Positions 1-7,861 of a stretch of DNA of 54,571 bases are shown piece by piece (within the stretch, counting starts at the first letter, position 1; each line of letters starts with the position of its first letter). A program made the translations under genes and the position numbers. The DNA is from Acidobacteriota bacterium. Lineage in GTDB: Bacteria > Acidobacteriota > Vicinamibacteria > Vicinamibacterales > UBA8438. The notes beneath the pieces were generated by a model that searched no databases, was not told the origin of the DNA, and saw only the letters and a list, made by a program, of their open reading frames with translations. Location: the NCBI GenBank assembly GCA_011523845.1, contig WTFV01000008.1:1-54571 (forward strand). The letters run 5' to 3'.

Positions 1-1
1 G

Positions 2-142
2 TTCTACGGCAACCACAGCATCGCCGTCGACTCGAAGGGCAACGTCTACACGACGGAGACCTACGAGGGCAAGCGCGTGCAGCGGTTCGTGTACAAGGGC
101 ATGGGCAACGCCAAGGGCGACGTCGGCGTCCCGCTCCCGTAA
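2..142 (+). CDS. C-terminal end of a beta-propeller (NHL-type) protein, partial
   Basis: Only the last 46 codons are inside the window; the gene begins upstream. The visible tail reads as one propeller blade, with an IAVDSKGNVYTTE stretch typical of NHL/six-bladed beta-propeller proteins, which are usually secreted in this lineage. It ends in TAA and is followed 25 bp later by a strong hairpin terminator, which supports this as the true gene end. The full function cannot be judged from this fragment. Confidence 0.75.
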   Translation, partial: FYGNHSIAVDSKGNVYTTETYEGKRVQRFVYKGMGNAKGDVGVPLP

Positions 143-166
143 CGGCAGCGGCGAGATCGTGATTCC

Positions 167-204
167 AGGGCCGGGGTCGCTTCGCGATCCCGGCCCTTCC
201 TTTG
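167..204 (+). terminator. Rho-independent-like terminator of the propeller gene
   Basis: A 9-bp GC-rich stem (167-175 with 189-197) is extended inward by a further 5-bp pairing (176-180 with 184-188), giving one long hairpin. A T-rich run (cctttgt) follows. It lies directly downstream of the partial gene. Confidence 0.75.
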
Positions 205-545
205 TCAGCCCGTGGTGAAACCCCGCGTCGCACCGACAGCGGCGAGGCGCCCCGACACCCGGTACCCGGCGTGAGGAGGGCGCATACTGGGCATATGTAA
301 CCGACGAACAACGCAGTCAGGCGGGATGCATCGCCGCTCGAATGCAGCGGGGACTTTCGCCACGGGCTGTTGTGCGGGCCGGTTGCCCTTCACCCCGGGA
401 GGCTCGCCGTGCCGCAGCCCGTTTTCTTGCCGGCGGGTTTGCCTCGCCGGTTCGGCCCACGTACCATGTGGGAAATTGTGGAGCCCGGTCGTCGCCCTCG
501 GGCGACAGGCGTTGCGCATCACCGATGCGCAGTGAGGACACGACA
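205..545 (+). other. Non-coding leader with three consecutive hairpins
   Basis: No convincing gene is seen in this stretch between the terminator and the cytochrome gene. It contains short inverted repeats at 430-435/445-450, 491-496/501-506 and 513-519/525-531. The last one ends 14 bp before the cytochrome ATG, next to its GAGG ribosome-binding site, so it could affect translation. No riboswitch family is recognised. Confidence 0.4.
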
Positions 546-1022
546 ATGCGAACCATCTGTGGACTCGTGATGGCGGCAGCCCTGCTGATCACCGGATGCG
601 CGGCGGAAGAGCCGGCAGGGCCCCCGTTCGACATGCGGCACACGACCCGGGATCTGATGGCCGGGATGATCGACGCGTCGGCCGATGCGCTCTGGGACGC
701 CGTGGGCACCATCTGGGACGAGAACGGCGAGAACTACTGGGAGCCGGAGACCGACGAGGACTGGCTCCAGGTGACCGGCGCCGCGATGACCCTCATCGAG
801 TCCGGCAACCTGCTCATGCTGGGCAGCCGCGCCCGCGACACCGAGCAGTGGTACCGGTACTCGCAGGACATGATCGACGCGGCGGCGGTGGCGCTGGAGG
901 CGGCCGAGGCGCGCGACCCGGACCGCATCTTCGACAGCGGGGAAGTCGTCTACAACTCCTGCAACAACTGCCACAACACCTATTGGATAGGCGACGAGCA
1001 GCGCGGGCGCACCATCCCCTGA
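546..1022 (+). CDS. Secreted cytochrome c lipoprotein
   Basis: A 158-residue protein. It starts with a signal sequence ending in a lipobox (LITGC, Cys18), so it is probably a lipid-anchored periplasmic protein. A single CxxCH heme site (CNNCH) lies near the C-terminus, which resembles the helical cytochrome c-prime/c-556 fold where heme attaches to the last helix. The ATG at 546 is preceded by GAGG and begins the signal peptide; longer in-frame starts add only low-complexity sequence. It is a monocistronic gene between a structured leader and a palindrome at 1038. It probably carries electrons or binds small ligands; the partner is unknown. Confidence 0.85.
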   Translation: MRTICGLVMAAALLITGCAAEEPAGPPFDMRHTTRDLMAGMIDASADALWDAVGTIWDENGENYWEPETDEDWLQVTGAAMTLIESGNLLMLGSRARDTEQWYRYSQDMIDAAAVALEAAEARDPDRIFDSGEVVYNSCNNCHNTYWIGDEQRGRTIP

Positions 1023-1037
1023 CTTTCGGCTCTGTAG

Positions 1038-1065
1038 GCGGGATGTTGACGGAAGGGCATCCCGC
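1038..1065. terminator. Palindrome between convergent genes
   Basis: An 8-bp perfect stem (1038-1045 with 1058-1065) with a 12-nt loop lies between the convergent cytochrome and DUF6152 genes. There is no T tract, so termination activity is only inferred. Confidence 0.4.
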
Positions 1066-1100
1066 TGAAGGCTGCCACGGCGGGGCAGTCTCGCACGGCG

Positions 1101-1583
1101 TTACCGTGCCGCGAACCCGGTAGACCGGGGCGACCGGGCCGGAAGGTCGACGATCTCGGGGCTCGCCTCGCGCTCGCAGAACGCCGCGCGGGTCTCGGGG
1201 GGCAGGGTGGATCCCTTCGGACTCCGCGCCACGTTCAGCAGGTACAGTCGATAGGCGGCCGGATCCCGCCCCGGGTGCCCGCACAGCGTCACCGCGTCCC
1301 CCGGCGCCAGCGCGTCGCCGGTGAGGCCGGCCCGCGACAGTCGTTTGGCGGCTCGCCACTCCACGGCCCAGGTGCGCGCGCGGCCGCCGTCGTCCACGAT
1401 CCGGACGTGGAGCAGCGAGTGGGGATTCCCGAAAAGGAACGACTCCACCTCGCCGGCGAGGACGATGGTCCGTTCCTCGTCGTAGATCTCGCCGATGGCG
1501 TGGTGGCCCGCGCCGTGGAGCTTCGGCGCGGAGAATGCGACGGTCAGACAGACGGCGACCAGAACCGGCGGGTTCCACTTCAT
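1101..1583 (-). CDS. DUF6152-family secreted protein
   Basis: A 160-residue protein with a signal peptide (residues 1-24) followed by the HH motif and the beta-rich core with NPHS that mark DUF6152 proteins (compare the second copy at 25196). The family is common in Acidobacteriota and has no established function; the paired His residues suggest metal binding (inference). The ATG at 1583 has GGGAG just upstream. A -10-like TATGAT (minus strand, 1669-1674) lies 22 bp from the tandem operator at 1697-1713, so this gene is a predicted target of the neighbouring two-component system. Confidence 0.85.
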   Translation of the reverse strand: MKWNPPVLVAVCLTVAFSAPKLHGAGHHAIGEIYDEERTIVLAGEVESFLFGNPHSLLHVRIVDDGGRARTWAVEWRAAKRLSRAGLTGDALAPGDAVTLCGHPGRDPAAYRLYLLNVARSPKGSTLPPETRAAFCEREASPEIVDLPARSPRSTGFAAR

Positions 1584-1696
1584 GGTCGTTCTCCCTCGGG
1601 ACGACGCGTGTTCCCGGCGTCGTCGTCGACGCGTCTCCGGGATGGCGCGGTCACGACGGCACGCCACAATCATAATCCGCTCCGGGCATGCCGATC

Positions 1697-1713
1697 CTGA
1701 AGATCCCCTGAAA
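1697..1713 (-). promoter_or_regulatory. Tandem operator between DUF6152 and response-regulator genes
   Basis: On the minus strand this reads TTTCAG-N5-CTTCAG, a hexamer direct repeat with 11-bp period as bound by OmpR/PmrA-class regulators. The same motif occurs at 3956-3972 and 14348-14375. Reading toward the DUF6152 gene, a TATGAT -10 box lies after exactly 22 bp. On the other side a TATCAT (1741-1746) precedes the response regulator, so autoregulation is possible. Confidence 0.6.
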
Positions 1714-1753
1714 TCTCGTTCGCCGTGGCCGTCCGGCCGATATCATGCAAGGA

Positions 1754-2503
1754 ATGCCGACCACCGTCGCCATCCCGAATGCCGTCAAGGGGCGCGCCGC
1801 CACGTCCGGGCGCCCGTTGCGGGTGCTCGTCGTCGAGGACGAGCGGAAGGTGGCCGAGGCGTTGCGTCTGGGCCTGCAGGGAGAGGGCTACGACGTGGTC
1901 GTCGAAAACTCCGGCGAAGCGGCGTTCTTTCGTCTGACCACGGATCGCTTCGATCTGATCCTGCTCGACCTGCGCCTGCCCGGCCGGGACGGCATCGAGA
2001 TCCTGTCGGCCGTGAGGCGGCGCGGGCTGCAGACGCCGGTCGTGGTCCTGACCGCGCGCGACACGCTGGAAGATCGCGTCGTGGGTCTCGACGCGGGCGC
2101 CGACGACTATGTCGTCAAGCCGTTCGCCTTCGCCGAGCTGCTCGCGCGGATTCGGGCGGTGGCCCGCCGGGGACGGCCTGCCGAGGCCGAGCGATTGACC
2201 GTCGATACGCTGGCCATCGACTGCGCGACCCACCGCGTGACACGGGCCGGGAAGACGGTCGAGTTGACGGTGAAGGAGTTCGACCTGCTGTTGCACCTGA
2301 CGCGCCACGCGCGCCAGGTCGTGTCGCGCGACACCCTCGCCCGCGAGGTCTGGCAGGAGACCGCCCGCAGCACGACCCTCGACAACGTCATCGACGTGCA
2401 CGTCTCGCGGCTGCGGCGGAAGGTCGACGCCGACCAGCCGGTTCGTCTGATCCACACGATACGGGGTGTCGGATTCGTGCTGCGCGAGGCCGGGAACCCA
2501 TGA
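1754..2503 (+). CDS. OmpR-family response regulator
   Basis: A receiver domain (residues about 22-135) shows the acidic pair in VVEDE, the phospho-acceptor Asp72 in LILLDLRLPG, the Thr in VVLTARD and the Lys in VVKPF. A winged-helix DNA-binding domain follows (about 148-248), ending RLIHTIRGVGFVLR. The stop overlaps the histidine-kinase start by 4 bases (ATGA), so the two are co-translated. An ATG at 1745 is also in frame, but it overlaps the likely -10 box (1741-1746), which favours 1754 and a near-leaderless mRNA. It probably binds the CTTCAG-N5-CTTCAG repeats nearby, including one upstream of itself. Confidence 0.93.
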   Translation: MPTTVAIPNAVKGRAATSGRPLRVLVVEDERKVAEALRLGLQGEGYDVVVENSGEAAFFRLTTDRFDLILLDLRLPGRDGIEILSAVRRRGLQTPVVVLTARDTLEDRVVGLDAGADDYVVKPFAFAELLARIRAVARRGRPAEAERLTVDTLAIDCATHRVTRAGKTVELTVKEFDLLLHLTRHARQVVSRDTLAREVWQETARSTTLDNVIDVHVSRLRRKVDADQPVRLIHTIRGVGFVLREAGNP

Positions 2504-3918
2504 CCTTCTCCTGGTTGCCACGCACGCTGCGCGTCCGGCTCACCCTGTGGCACCTGGCCATGATGGTGGTCGTGCTGGCCATCTACGCGGCGGTCGTGCT
2601 GCTGATCGTCACTCGCAACGCGTCGCGGGCGCTGGATGCGAGGCTGCGCAGCGATTTCCGGTGGGCCGCGGGGATGGCCGAACAGGGCCCCGACGGCTCG
2701 CTCTCCTGGTTCGAGGGGGATCCGTGGAGCGAGGAGAGTCCGTGGCTGCAGGTGTGGGCCTCCGACGGCACCTTGATCTACCGGACGGCGGTCGCCCGGC
2801 GGCTTCCGGTGCCGGAGAGCGAGGCGCTCCTCGACCGGGCCGACGGCCGCATCGTCCCGGTGGCGAGCGAGCCGGCGCCGTTCCGCATTCTGGGCCGGCG
2901 GACGGTCATCGGTGGCGATCCGGTCGTCGTCCAGGTGGGCAGGTCCGAGGCGCTGATGCGACAGGAAGTGGGCGAGCTCGCGCTGGTCCTGCTGCTCGGC
3001 CTGCCGTTGAGCGTAGCCGCCGCAGGACTCGGCGGCTACTACTTGGCGCGGGGCGCGCTGGCGCCGATTGCCGACATGACGGAGCGTGCGCGCGCCATCA
3101 CCGCGTCGCGGCTGGGCGAGCGGCTGCCCATCGACAACCCGAACGACGAGCTGGGCCGCCTGGCGACGGTGTTCAACGAGACGCTCGGCCGGCTCGATTC
3201 CTCGTTCACCCAGATGCGCCGGTTCACGGCCAACGTGTCCCACGAGCTGCGGACGCCGCTGACGGCCATCCGGAGCGTCGGGGAGGTGGCCCTGCGCGAG
3301 CCGCACGACGCCGCGTCGTACCGCGCCGTCGTCGAGAGCATGCTGGAGGAGGCCGACCGATTGAGCGGTCTCGTCGACCGGCTTCTGTCGGTCTCTCGCG
3401 CGGACAGCGGCGATCGGAGGCGCAGTCGCGACGCCATCGATCTGGCCGAGCTCGCGGACAACGTCACCGCGCATCTCGGTGTACTGGCCGAGGAGAAGGA
3501 GCAGGCGCTCGTCGTCGTGCGCGCCGGTCGCCCGACCTTTCGCGGTGACCGGATCGTGCTGCGGCAGGCGTTGATAAACCTCGTCGACAACGCGATCAAG
3601 TACACGCCGGCCGGCGGCGAGATCCAGGTCAGAGTCTCGGCCTTGAACGGCAGTGCGGTCCTGGAAGTTACCGACACGGGTCCCGGTGTTCCCGAGCAGC
3701 ACGCACCGTACCTGTTCGACCGCCTGTATCGCGTCGCGGGATCCAGCGCGACGGGAACCGGTGAGGATCTGCACGGCGGCGACGGCGCGGGCCTCGGACT
3801 GGCGATTGCCCGCTGGGCCGTCGAAGCCAACCGCGGGCGACTCGGCTACGAGCGGGAGGCGCGTGGCAGCACCTTCCGCATCACGCTGCCGGGAGACGGG
3901 CCCGCTGCCACCGCTTGA
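2500..3918 (+). CDS. Sensor histidine kinase (HAMP-HisKA-HATPase)
   Basis: A 472-residue inner-membrane kinase. TM1 is at about residues 13-40, a periplasmic sensor domain of about 120 residues follows, then TM2 at about 160-185 and HAMP. The H-box HELRTPL has the phospho-accepting His248. The ATP-binding domain has N-box NLVDNAIKYT and G-boxes DTGPGV and GAGLGLAIA. The architecture matches CusS/QseC/PfeS-type kinases paired with OmpR regulators, which often sense metals or iron sources. The signal is not readable from sequence. The operator and PepSY gene directly downstream suggest metal or heme sensing (inference). Confidence 0.93.
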   Translation: MTFSWLPRTLRVRLTLWHLAMMVVVLAIYAAVVLLIVTRNASRALDARLRSDFRWAAGMAEQGPDGSLSWFEGDPWSEESPWLQVWASDGTLIYRTAVARRLPVPESEALLDRADGRIVPVASEPAPFRILGRRTVIGGDPVVVQVGRSEALMRQEVGELALVLLLGLPLSVAAAGLGGYYLARGALAPIADMTERARAITASRLGERLPIDNPNDELGRLATVFNETLGRLDSSFTQMRRFTANVSHELRTPLTAIRSVGEVALREPHDAASYRAVVESMLEEADRLSGLVDRLLSVSRADSGDRRRSRDAIDLAELADNVTAHLGVLAEEKEQALVVVRAGRPTFRGDRIVLRQALINLVDNAIKYTPAGGEIQVRVSALNGSAVLEVTDTGPGVPEQHAPYLFDRLYRVAGSSATGTGEDLHGGDGAGLGLAIARWAVEANRGRLGYEREARGSTFRITLPGDGPAATA

Positions 3919-3955
3919 CGCCGACCCGACCCGACCGCGCGACGGACGCGGAGTA

Positions 3956-3972
3956 CTTCAGCAAATCTTCAG
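3956..3972 (+). promoter_or_regulatory. Tandem operator upstream of the PepSY gene
   Basis: CTTCAG-N5-CTTCAG with both hexamers perfect. A -10-like TAGGAT lies at 3995-4000 after a 22-bp gap, and the GTG start of the PepSY gene follows at 4034 behind a GGAGG site at 4020-4024. The spacing puts the operator against the -35 region, as expected for class II activation by a PhoB/PmrA-type regulator. Confidence 0.6.
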
Positions 3973-4033
3973 AATCCTGCTCCACGCAAGCCGCTAGGAT
4001 TCCGGATCAGGCGAATTTCGGAGGTGTTGCAGC

Positions 4034-5671
4034 GTGGCGAGTAACGAATCGCGGCGTGGGCTCCAGGCGGCGGTACGCTGGCTGATACTGATCCACCGTT
4101 ACCTGGGCATTCCGCTCAGCGCTCTCTTCGTGGTCTGGTTCGCCTCCGGCATCGTGATGATGTACACGGGCGACATGCCGCGGCTGACGCCGGAGTTGCG
4201 GCTCGAACGGCTGCCGGCGCTGGACTTCGATCGCATCGCGCTGGCCCCGGCCGCGGCGGCCCGGCGGGCGTATCTGTCGCCGACCCCGCAGCGCGCCTCG
4301 CTGCTGACGGTCATGGACCGGCCGGCCTACCGGTTCGACGGCGTGACCGTTTTCGCCGACACCGGGGAGCGTCTCGGCGAGGTGGGGCCGACCGCGGCTG
4401 CCGCGGTCGCGAGTCGGTTCACCGGCCGTCCACCCCGCGCCGTCGAGTACGCCGGCACGCTCACCGAGCCCGATCAGTGGACGCTGGTCGAGCGGCGGCA
4501 GCTTCCGCTGCACAAGCTCGTGATCGACGACGAGGCCGGCACCGAGCTCTACGTCTCGCCCCGGACGGCCGAGGTCGTGATGCTGACCACGCGGGGCAGC
4601 CGGGCGCTGGCGTGGATAGGGGCAATCCCCCACTGGATCTACTTCACGGCCCTGCGCACGAACCAGCCGCTCTGGTACGACGTCGTGGTCTGGACGTCGA
4701 CCCTCGGGTGCCTGCTCGCCGTCATCGGGCTGGTTCTGGGCGTCACGCAGTTCCGCTGGCGCCTGCCGCGTGGAGGCGTCCGCTCGGCCGGCGGTCTCCG
4801 GGTGCGGATCCCGTACGCGGGCTGGATGCGCTGGCACTATCTGACGGGCGTCGTCTTCGGGCTCGTGACCCTGACCTGGGTCTTCAGCGGCCTGCTGTCG
4901 ATGGATCCCTACGCCTGGAACAACGCCGCCGGCCTCGACGTCCCGCGCGACGCGTTGTCCGGCGGGCCGGTCGAGCTGGCGCGCTTCCCGGTCATGGATG
5001 GCGGGGCATGGGCTCGCGTCGCCGGCGGGCGCCCCGTGAAGGAAATCGAGTTGCTGCGCATCCAGGGCGAGCCCTACTACGCCGTGCGCGTGGGGGGCGA
5101 TCCAGTCGACGTGGAGCCGGCCGGCGCATCGCGCCCCGGACGGGCGTACGTCGATGGAGCGGACCTCGATGGAGAAACGGTGGCGTCCGGCCCGCTGCTG
5201 GTCGCGGCCGACACGTTGACGCTGCGCAAGGAGCCTTTCGGTACCGAGTCGCTGTTGAAGCGGTTGACGTCGGCGGTTCCGGGCGTGCGGGTGGTTGAGT
5301 CCGAGTTGCTGGCCGACTACGACGCCTACTACTATGCGCGCGGCTACTCGCGCGAACGGCAGGCGCCGTTGCCGGTGCTGCGCGTCAAGTTCGGCGACCC
5401 CATGGAAACCTGGGTCTACGTCGATCCCGCGCTTGGCCGGGTGGTCGCCCGCGAGCACCGGTTCACCCGCGTCGAGCGGTGGCTCTTCAACGGCCTGCAC
5501 AGCCTCGACTTCGCGTTCTGGTACGACCGCCGGCCGCTGTGGGACATCGGCGTGATTGCACTGAGCCTTGGGGGCCTCGCGTCGAGCGGCATCGGCCTCT
5601 GGCTCGGCTGCGGGCGTGTTCGGCGGGCGCTTGTGCGGTGGCGATCAGGACCGTCGATCCGGGCCCGGTAG
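4034..5671 (+). CDS. PepSY-associated transmembrane protein
   Basis: A 545-residue inner-membrane protein of the PepSY_TM class. TM1 is in the N-terminal WLILIHRYLGIPLS segment, another TM pair lies around residues 215-245, then one at about 270-295, and a last one near 505-530. Large PepSY-like periplasmic segments lie between them. Members accompany siderophore or heme receptors and some act as ferric reductases (FoxB/PiuB-like). The GTG start has GGAGG 9 bp upstream. It follows the two-component system in the same direction but has its own operator at 3956. A related, shorter protein is encoded at 10599-11793. Confidence 0.85.
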   Translation: MASNESRRGLQAAVRWLILIHRYLGIPLSALFVVWFASGIVMMYTGDMPRLTPELRLERLPALDFDRIALAPAAAARRAYLSPTPQRASLLTVMDRPAYRFDGVTVFADTGERLGEVGPTAAAAVASRFTGRPPRAVEYAGTLTEPDQWTLVERRQLPLHKLVIDDEAGTELYVSPRTAEVVMLTTRGSRALAWIGAIPHWIYFTALRTNQPLWYDVVVWTSTLGCLLAVIGLVLGVTQFRWRLPRGGVRSAGGLRVRIPYAGWMRWHYLTGVVFGLVTLTWVFSGLLSMDPYAWNNAAGLDVPRDALSGGPVELARFPVMDGGAWARVAGGRPVKEIELLRIQGEPYYAVRVGGDPVDVEPAGASRPGRAYVDGADLDGETVASGPLLVAADTLTLRKEPFGTESLLKRLTSAVPGVRVVESELLADYDAYYYARGYSRERQAPLPVLRVKFGDPMETWVYVDPALGRVVAREHRFTRVERWLFNGLHSLDFAFWYDRRPLWDIGVIALSLGGLASSGIGLWLGCGRVRRALVRWRSGPSIRAR

Positions 5672-5785
5672 AAGGGGCTTGGGAATCCGCCGAGCCGACG
5701 TAGTCCGCATTGGACCTCGGGGCGGGGACGGGGCGGCAACGGCGAGCGACAATGGACAGCGCGCCGACTGTCTGCCGGAGGTGAC

Positions 5786-6010
5786 GTGAGCGAGATTGAT
5801 CGGATCACGACAGACGCGACCGTGTGCGGGGGGCGACCTTGCATCCGCGGCCTGCGCGTCCGTGTCACGGACGTGCTGGAACTCCTGGCGGCGGGGGCGA
5901 CCCGAGAGGAAATCCTGCGGGATCTCCCTCATCTGGAGCCCGAGGACATCGTCGCGGTTCTCGAGTTCGCGGCACGCCAGAGTGATCATCCTGTGCTCCG
6001 GAGCGCGTAG
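5786..6010 (+). CDS. DUF433 antitoxin-like protein
   Basis: A 74-residue protein with the complete DUF433 signature: CGGRPCIRGLRVRV, then the helix-turn-helix-like AGATREEILRDLPHLEPEDI. DUF433 proteins are usually the first gene of a pair with a PIN-like DUF5615 toxin. The GTG start is preceded by GGAG at 5777. Here the expected partner is missing except for a 22-codon remnant immediately downstream. Confidence 0.9.
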   Translation: MSEIDRITTDATVCGGRPCIRGLRVRVTDVLELLAAGATREEILRDLPHLEPEDIVAVLEFAARQSDHPVLRSA

Positions 6011-6079
6011 TTGGACGACGAGCTTGGCGCTAACGTGTCCGCGCTGGAGCGGGGAGAGACCCTCGTGGAGGTTGCCTGA
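6011..6079 (+). pseudogene. Possible remnant of a DUF5615 toxin gene
   Basis: Directly after the DUF433 stop, an in-frame 22-codon stretch contains NVSALERGETLVEV and ends in TGA. It resembles the C-terminal end of DUF5615 proteins, which close with a helix-turn ALERG-type segment. No start or upstream domain remains. This suggests an internal deletion of the partner gene. The resemblance is from memory and short. Confidence 0.35.
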
Positions 6080-6090
6080 GGAATCACGAT

Positions 6091-7263
6091 ATGCGACGAG
6101 AGGCGACGATCTGCTTCCTGATCGCGGCGGCGACGGTCGCCACGCTGTCGGGGCAACGGACGACGAACGAGTATCGATGGGATCTGCCGCCCGGCGTGCC
6201 GCCGCCGCGGCTGCCGCTCGATGCGCCGATGACGCCGGAGCGCGTCGCGCTCGGGCGTTACCTCTTCTACGACACGCGGTTGTCGGGGAACGGGACGCAG
6301 TCGTGCGCCACCTGCCATATTCAGGCCTTGGCGTTCACCGACGGTCGCTCGCGGGCCGTGGGCTCCACCGGAGCCCGCCACCCCCGGAGTTCGATGTCGC
6401 TCGTCAACGTCGCGTACCGCGATGCCCTGACCTGGGCGAATCCAACTCTGCGGTCGCTCGAGGAGCAGGTGCTCGTCCCGATGTTCGGGACCGATCCGGT
6501 CGAGCTCGGCCTGAGCGGGCACGAGCCGCGCGCCTATGCCGCGCTTGCGGCCTCACCGATCTACCAGCGTCTGTTCGCGGCCGCGTTTCCGCGGCCGGCA
6601 GGGGCGGACGATGACGAGAACGGCCCGGAGCGGCTGATCACGACCGGCAACGTCGCGCTCGCCCTGGCGGCGTTCCAGCGGTCGATCGTCTCCTTCCGGT
6701 CACCTTACGACCGCTACCGGTTCCACGACGACGAGACCGCGCTCTCGCCGTCGGCCCGGCGCGGGATGGCGCTCTTCTTCTCGCGGCGGGCTCGCTGCGG
6801 TGGCTGTCACCTCGGGCACACGGTGTCGACGGCTCTGGGGCTCAACCTGGACGGCGGGTCGAAGGCGGCCACCAGCCCCCTGAGCGACCCGCCCGTGTTC
6901 CTGTTCCACAACACGGGCCTCTACAACCTGCCCGGCCCGATACCGTATCCGGCCGACAACACGGGAAAGTACGCCCACACCGGAGACCTCGAGGACGCTG
7001 GCCGGTTCCGGATTCCGACCCTGCGCAACGTCGCGGTCACCGCACCCTACATGCACGATGGCAGCATCGCGGCGCTCGGCGAAGTGCTGGACCACTACGT
7101 GGCGGGAGGGCGGGCTCCGAACCCTCGGCAGAGCGAATCGATCCAGCCGCTTGCGCTGCGCGAGGACGAACGCAGGGACCTCATCGCGTTCCTCCAGAGC
7201 CTGACCGACGAGGTGCTGTTGCGCGATCCGCGCTGGAGCGATCCCTGGAGCGTCGGACGGTAG
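6091..7263 (+). CDS. Di-heme cytochrome c peroxidase (CcpA/MauG family)
   Basis: A 390-residue periplasmic protein with an N-terminal signal peptide (about 1-22). It has two heme sites, CATCH (about residue 71) and CGGCH (about 232), plus the family motifs RTPTLRNVA-like (RIPTLRNVA) and APYMHDG near residue 310-325. It uses cytochrome electrons to reduce peroxide, or acts as a MauG-like oxidase. The ATG at 6091 follows a GAGGA site. It is in the same direction as the DUF433 gene. A 10-bp hairpin at 7268 follows the stop. Confidence 0.92.
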   Translation: MRREATICFLIAAATVATLSGQRTTNEYRWDLPPGVPPPRLPLDAPMTPERVALGRYLFYDTRLSGNGTQSCATCHIQALAFTDGRSRAVGSTGARHPRSSMSLVNVAYRDALTWANPTLRSLEEQVLVPMFGTDPVELGLSGHEPRAYAALAASPIYQRLFAAAFPRPAGADDDENGPERLITTGNVALALAAFQRSIVSFRSPYDRYRFHDDETALSPSARRGMALFFSRRARCGGCHLGHTVSTALGLNLDGGSKAATSPLSDPPVFLFHNTGLYNLPGPIPYPADNTGKYAHTGDLEDAGRFRIPTLRNVAVTAPYMHDGSIAALGEVLDHYVAGGRAPNPRQSESIQPLALREDERRDLIAFLQSLTDEVLLRDPRWSDPWSVGR

Positions 7264-7267
7264 CGCC

Positions 7268-7297
7268 CCGAAACGCCTCGCAGGCTCGGCGTTTCGG
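7268..7297. terminator. Hairpin after the peroxidase gene
   Basis: A perfect 10-bp inverted repeat (7268-7277 with 7288-7297) begins 4 bases after the peroxidase stop, between convergent genes. There is no T tract. A second inverted repeat (7321-7327 with 7354-7360) lies in the rest of the 164-bp gap, where no gene is seen. Confidence 0.55.
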
Positions 7298-7427
7298 CCC
7301 ATCCCCGCCGCTCCATGACCTTGCGCCTCGAAACTTCGCTCCGCTGCGTCTGCGGCGCAAGCTTCTGGCCGGCCTGTCCTCCCTTGCGGGTCGATCCGCC
7401 AACGGCCCGGTCTCGCGGGTCGGTACT

Positions 7428-7847
7428 TCAACGCTGCATCACGATCACCGTCCCGGGTGTGTCCGCCGTGGTGACGAACATGGTCGGGCGCGCAGTGTCG
7501 GCGTCCGCTTCGACGTAGTTGAGGCGGAAGAAGTCCGGCTGCGCCACGTAGATTGCCTCCCACAGCAGCCCGTCGTCATGGATGAAGTCGAGCTGGCGAG
7601 GCGATTGGGCGGCGTCGATCCGGATCTGCCCTTCGAAAGCGTTTCCGGCGGCGGTGAGCAGTTCGAACCGGTCGTCCGCGATCGTGAGGACGCCGCCGAC
7701 GATGACGTCGAACGGCCTGCCGCGCTGCTCGGCCGCCGCCACGGTCCATTCGCCCTGCAGCGTCTGGAGGTCGTCGTCGCCCTGTGCCGACGGGAAGCCT
7801 GCGTTCAGCAGCAGCGAGATGATCAGAGCGGGGAGCGTCTTCTGCAT
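7428..7847 (-). CDS. Small secreted protein, possibly TIGR03067-like
   Basis: A 139-residue protein with a signal peptide (about 1-22). The LQGEWTV start of the mature part and the beta-rich body ending in TPGTVIVMQR resemble the TIGR03067/lipocalin-like fold. Function is unknown. The ATG at 7847 lies 14 bp after the DUF1501 stop, so it is the last gene of the leftward TonB-receptor operon. Confidence 0.7.
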   Translation of the reverse strand: MQKTLPALIISLLLNAGFPSAQGDDDLQTLQGEWTVAAAEQRGRPFDVIVGGVLTIADDRFELLTAAGNAFEGQIRIDAAQSPRQLDFIHDDGLLWEAIYVAQPDFFRLNYVEADADTARPTMFVTTADTPGTVIVMQR

Positions 7848-7861
7848 GGGGGTCTCCAGGA

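Noticed and set aside
814..1578. Long minus-strand frame over the cytochrome gene and DUF6152 gene
   Set aside because: It is Arg/Pro/Gly-rich, the usual shadow frame in GC-rich DNA, and both overlapped genes have clear families.
5697..5785. A separate small gene between the PepSY and DUF433 genes
   Set aside because: No start with ribosome-binding site and no protein-like sequence in the 114-bp gap.
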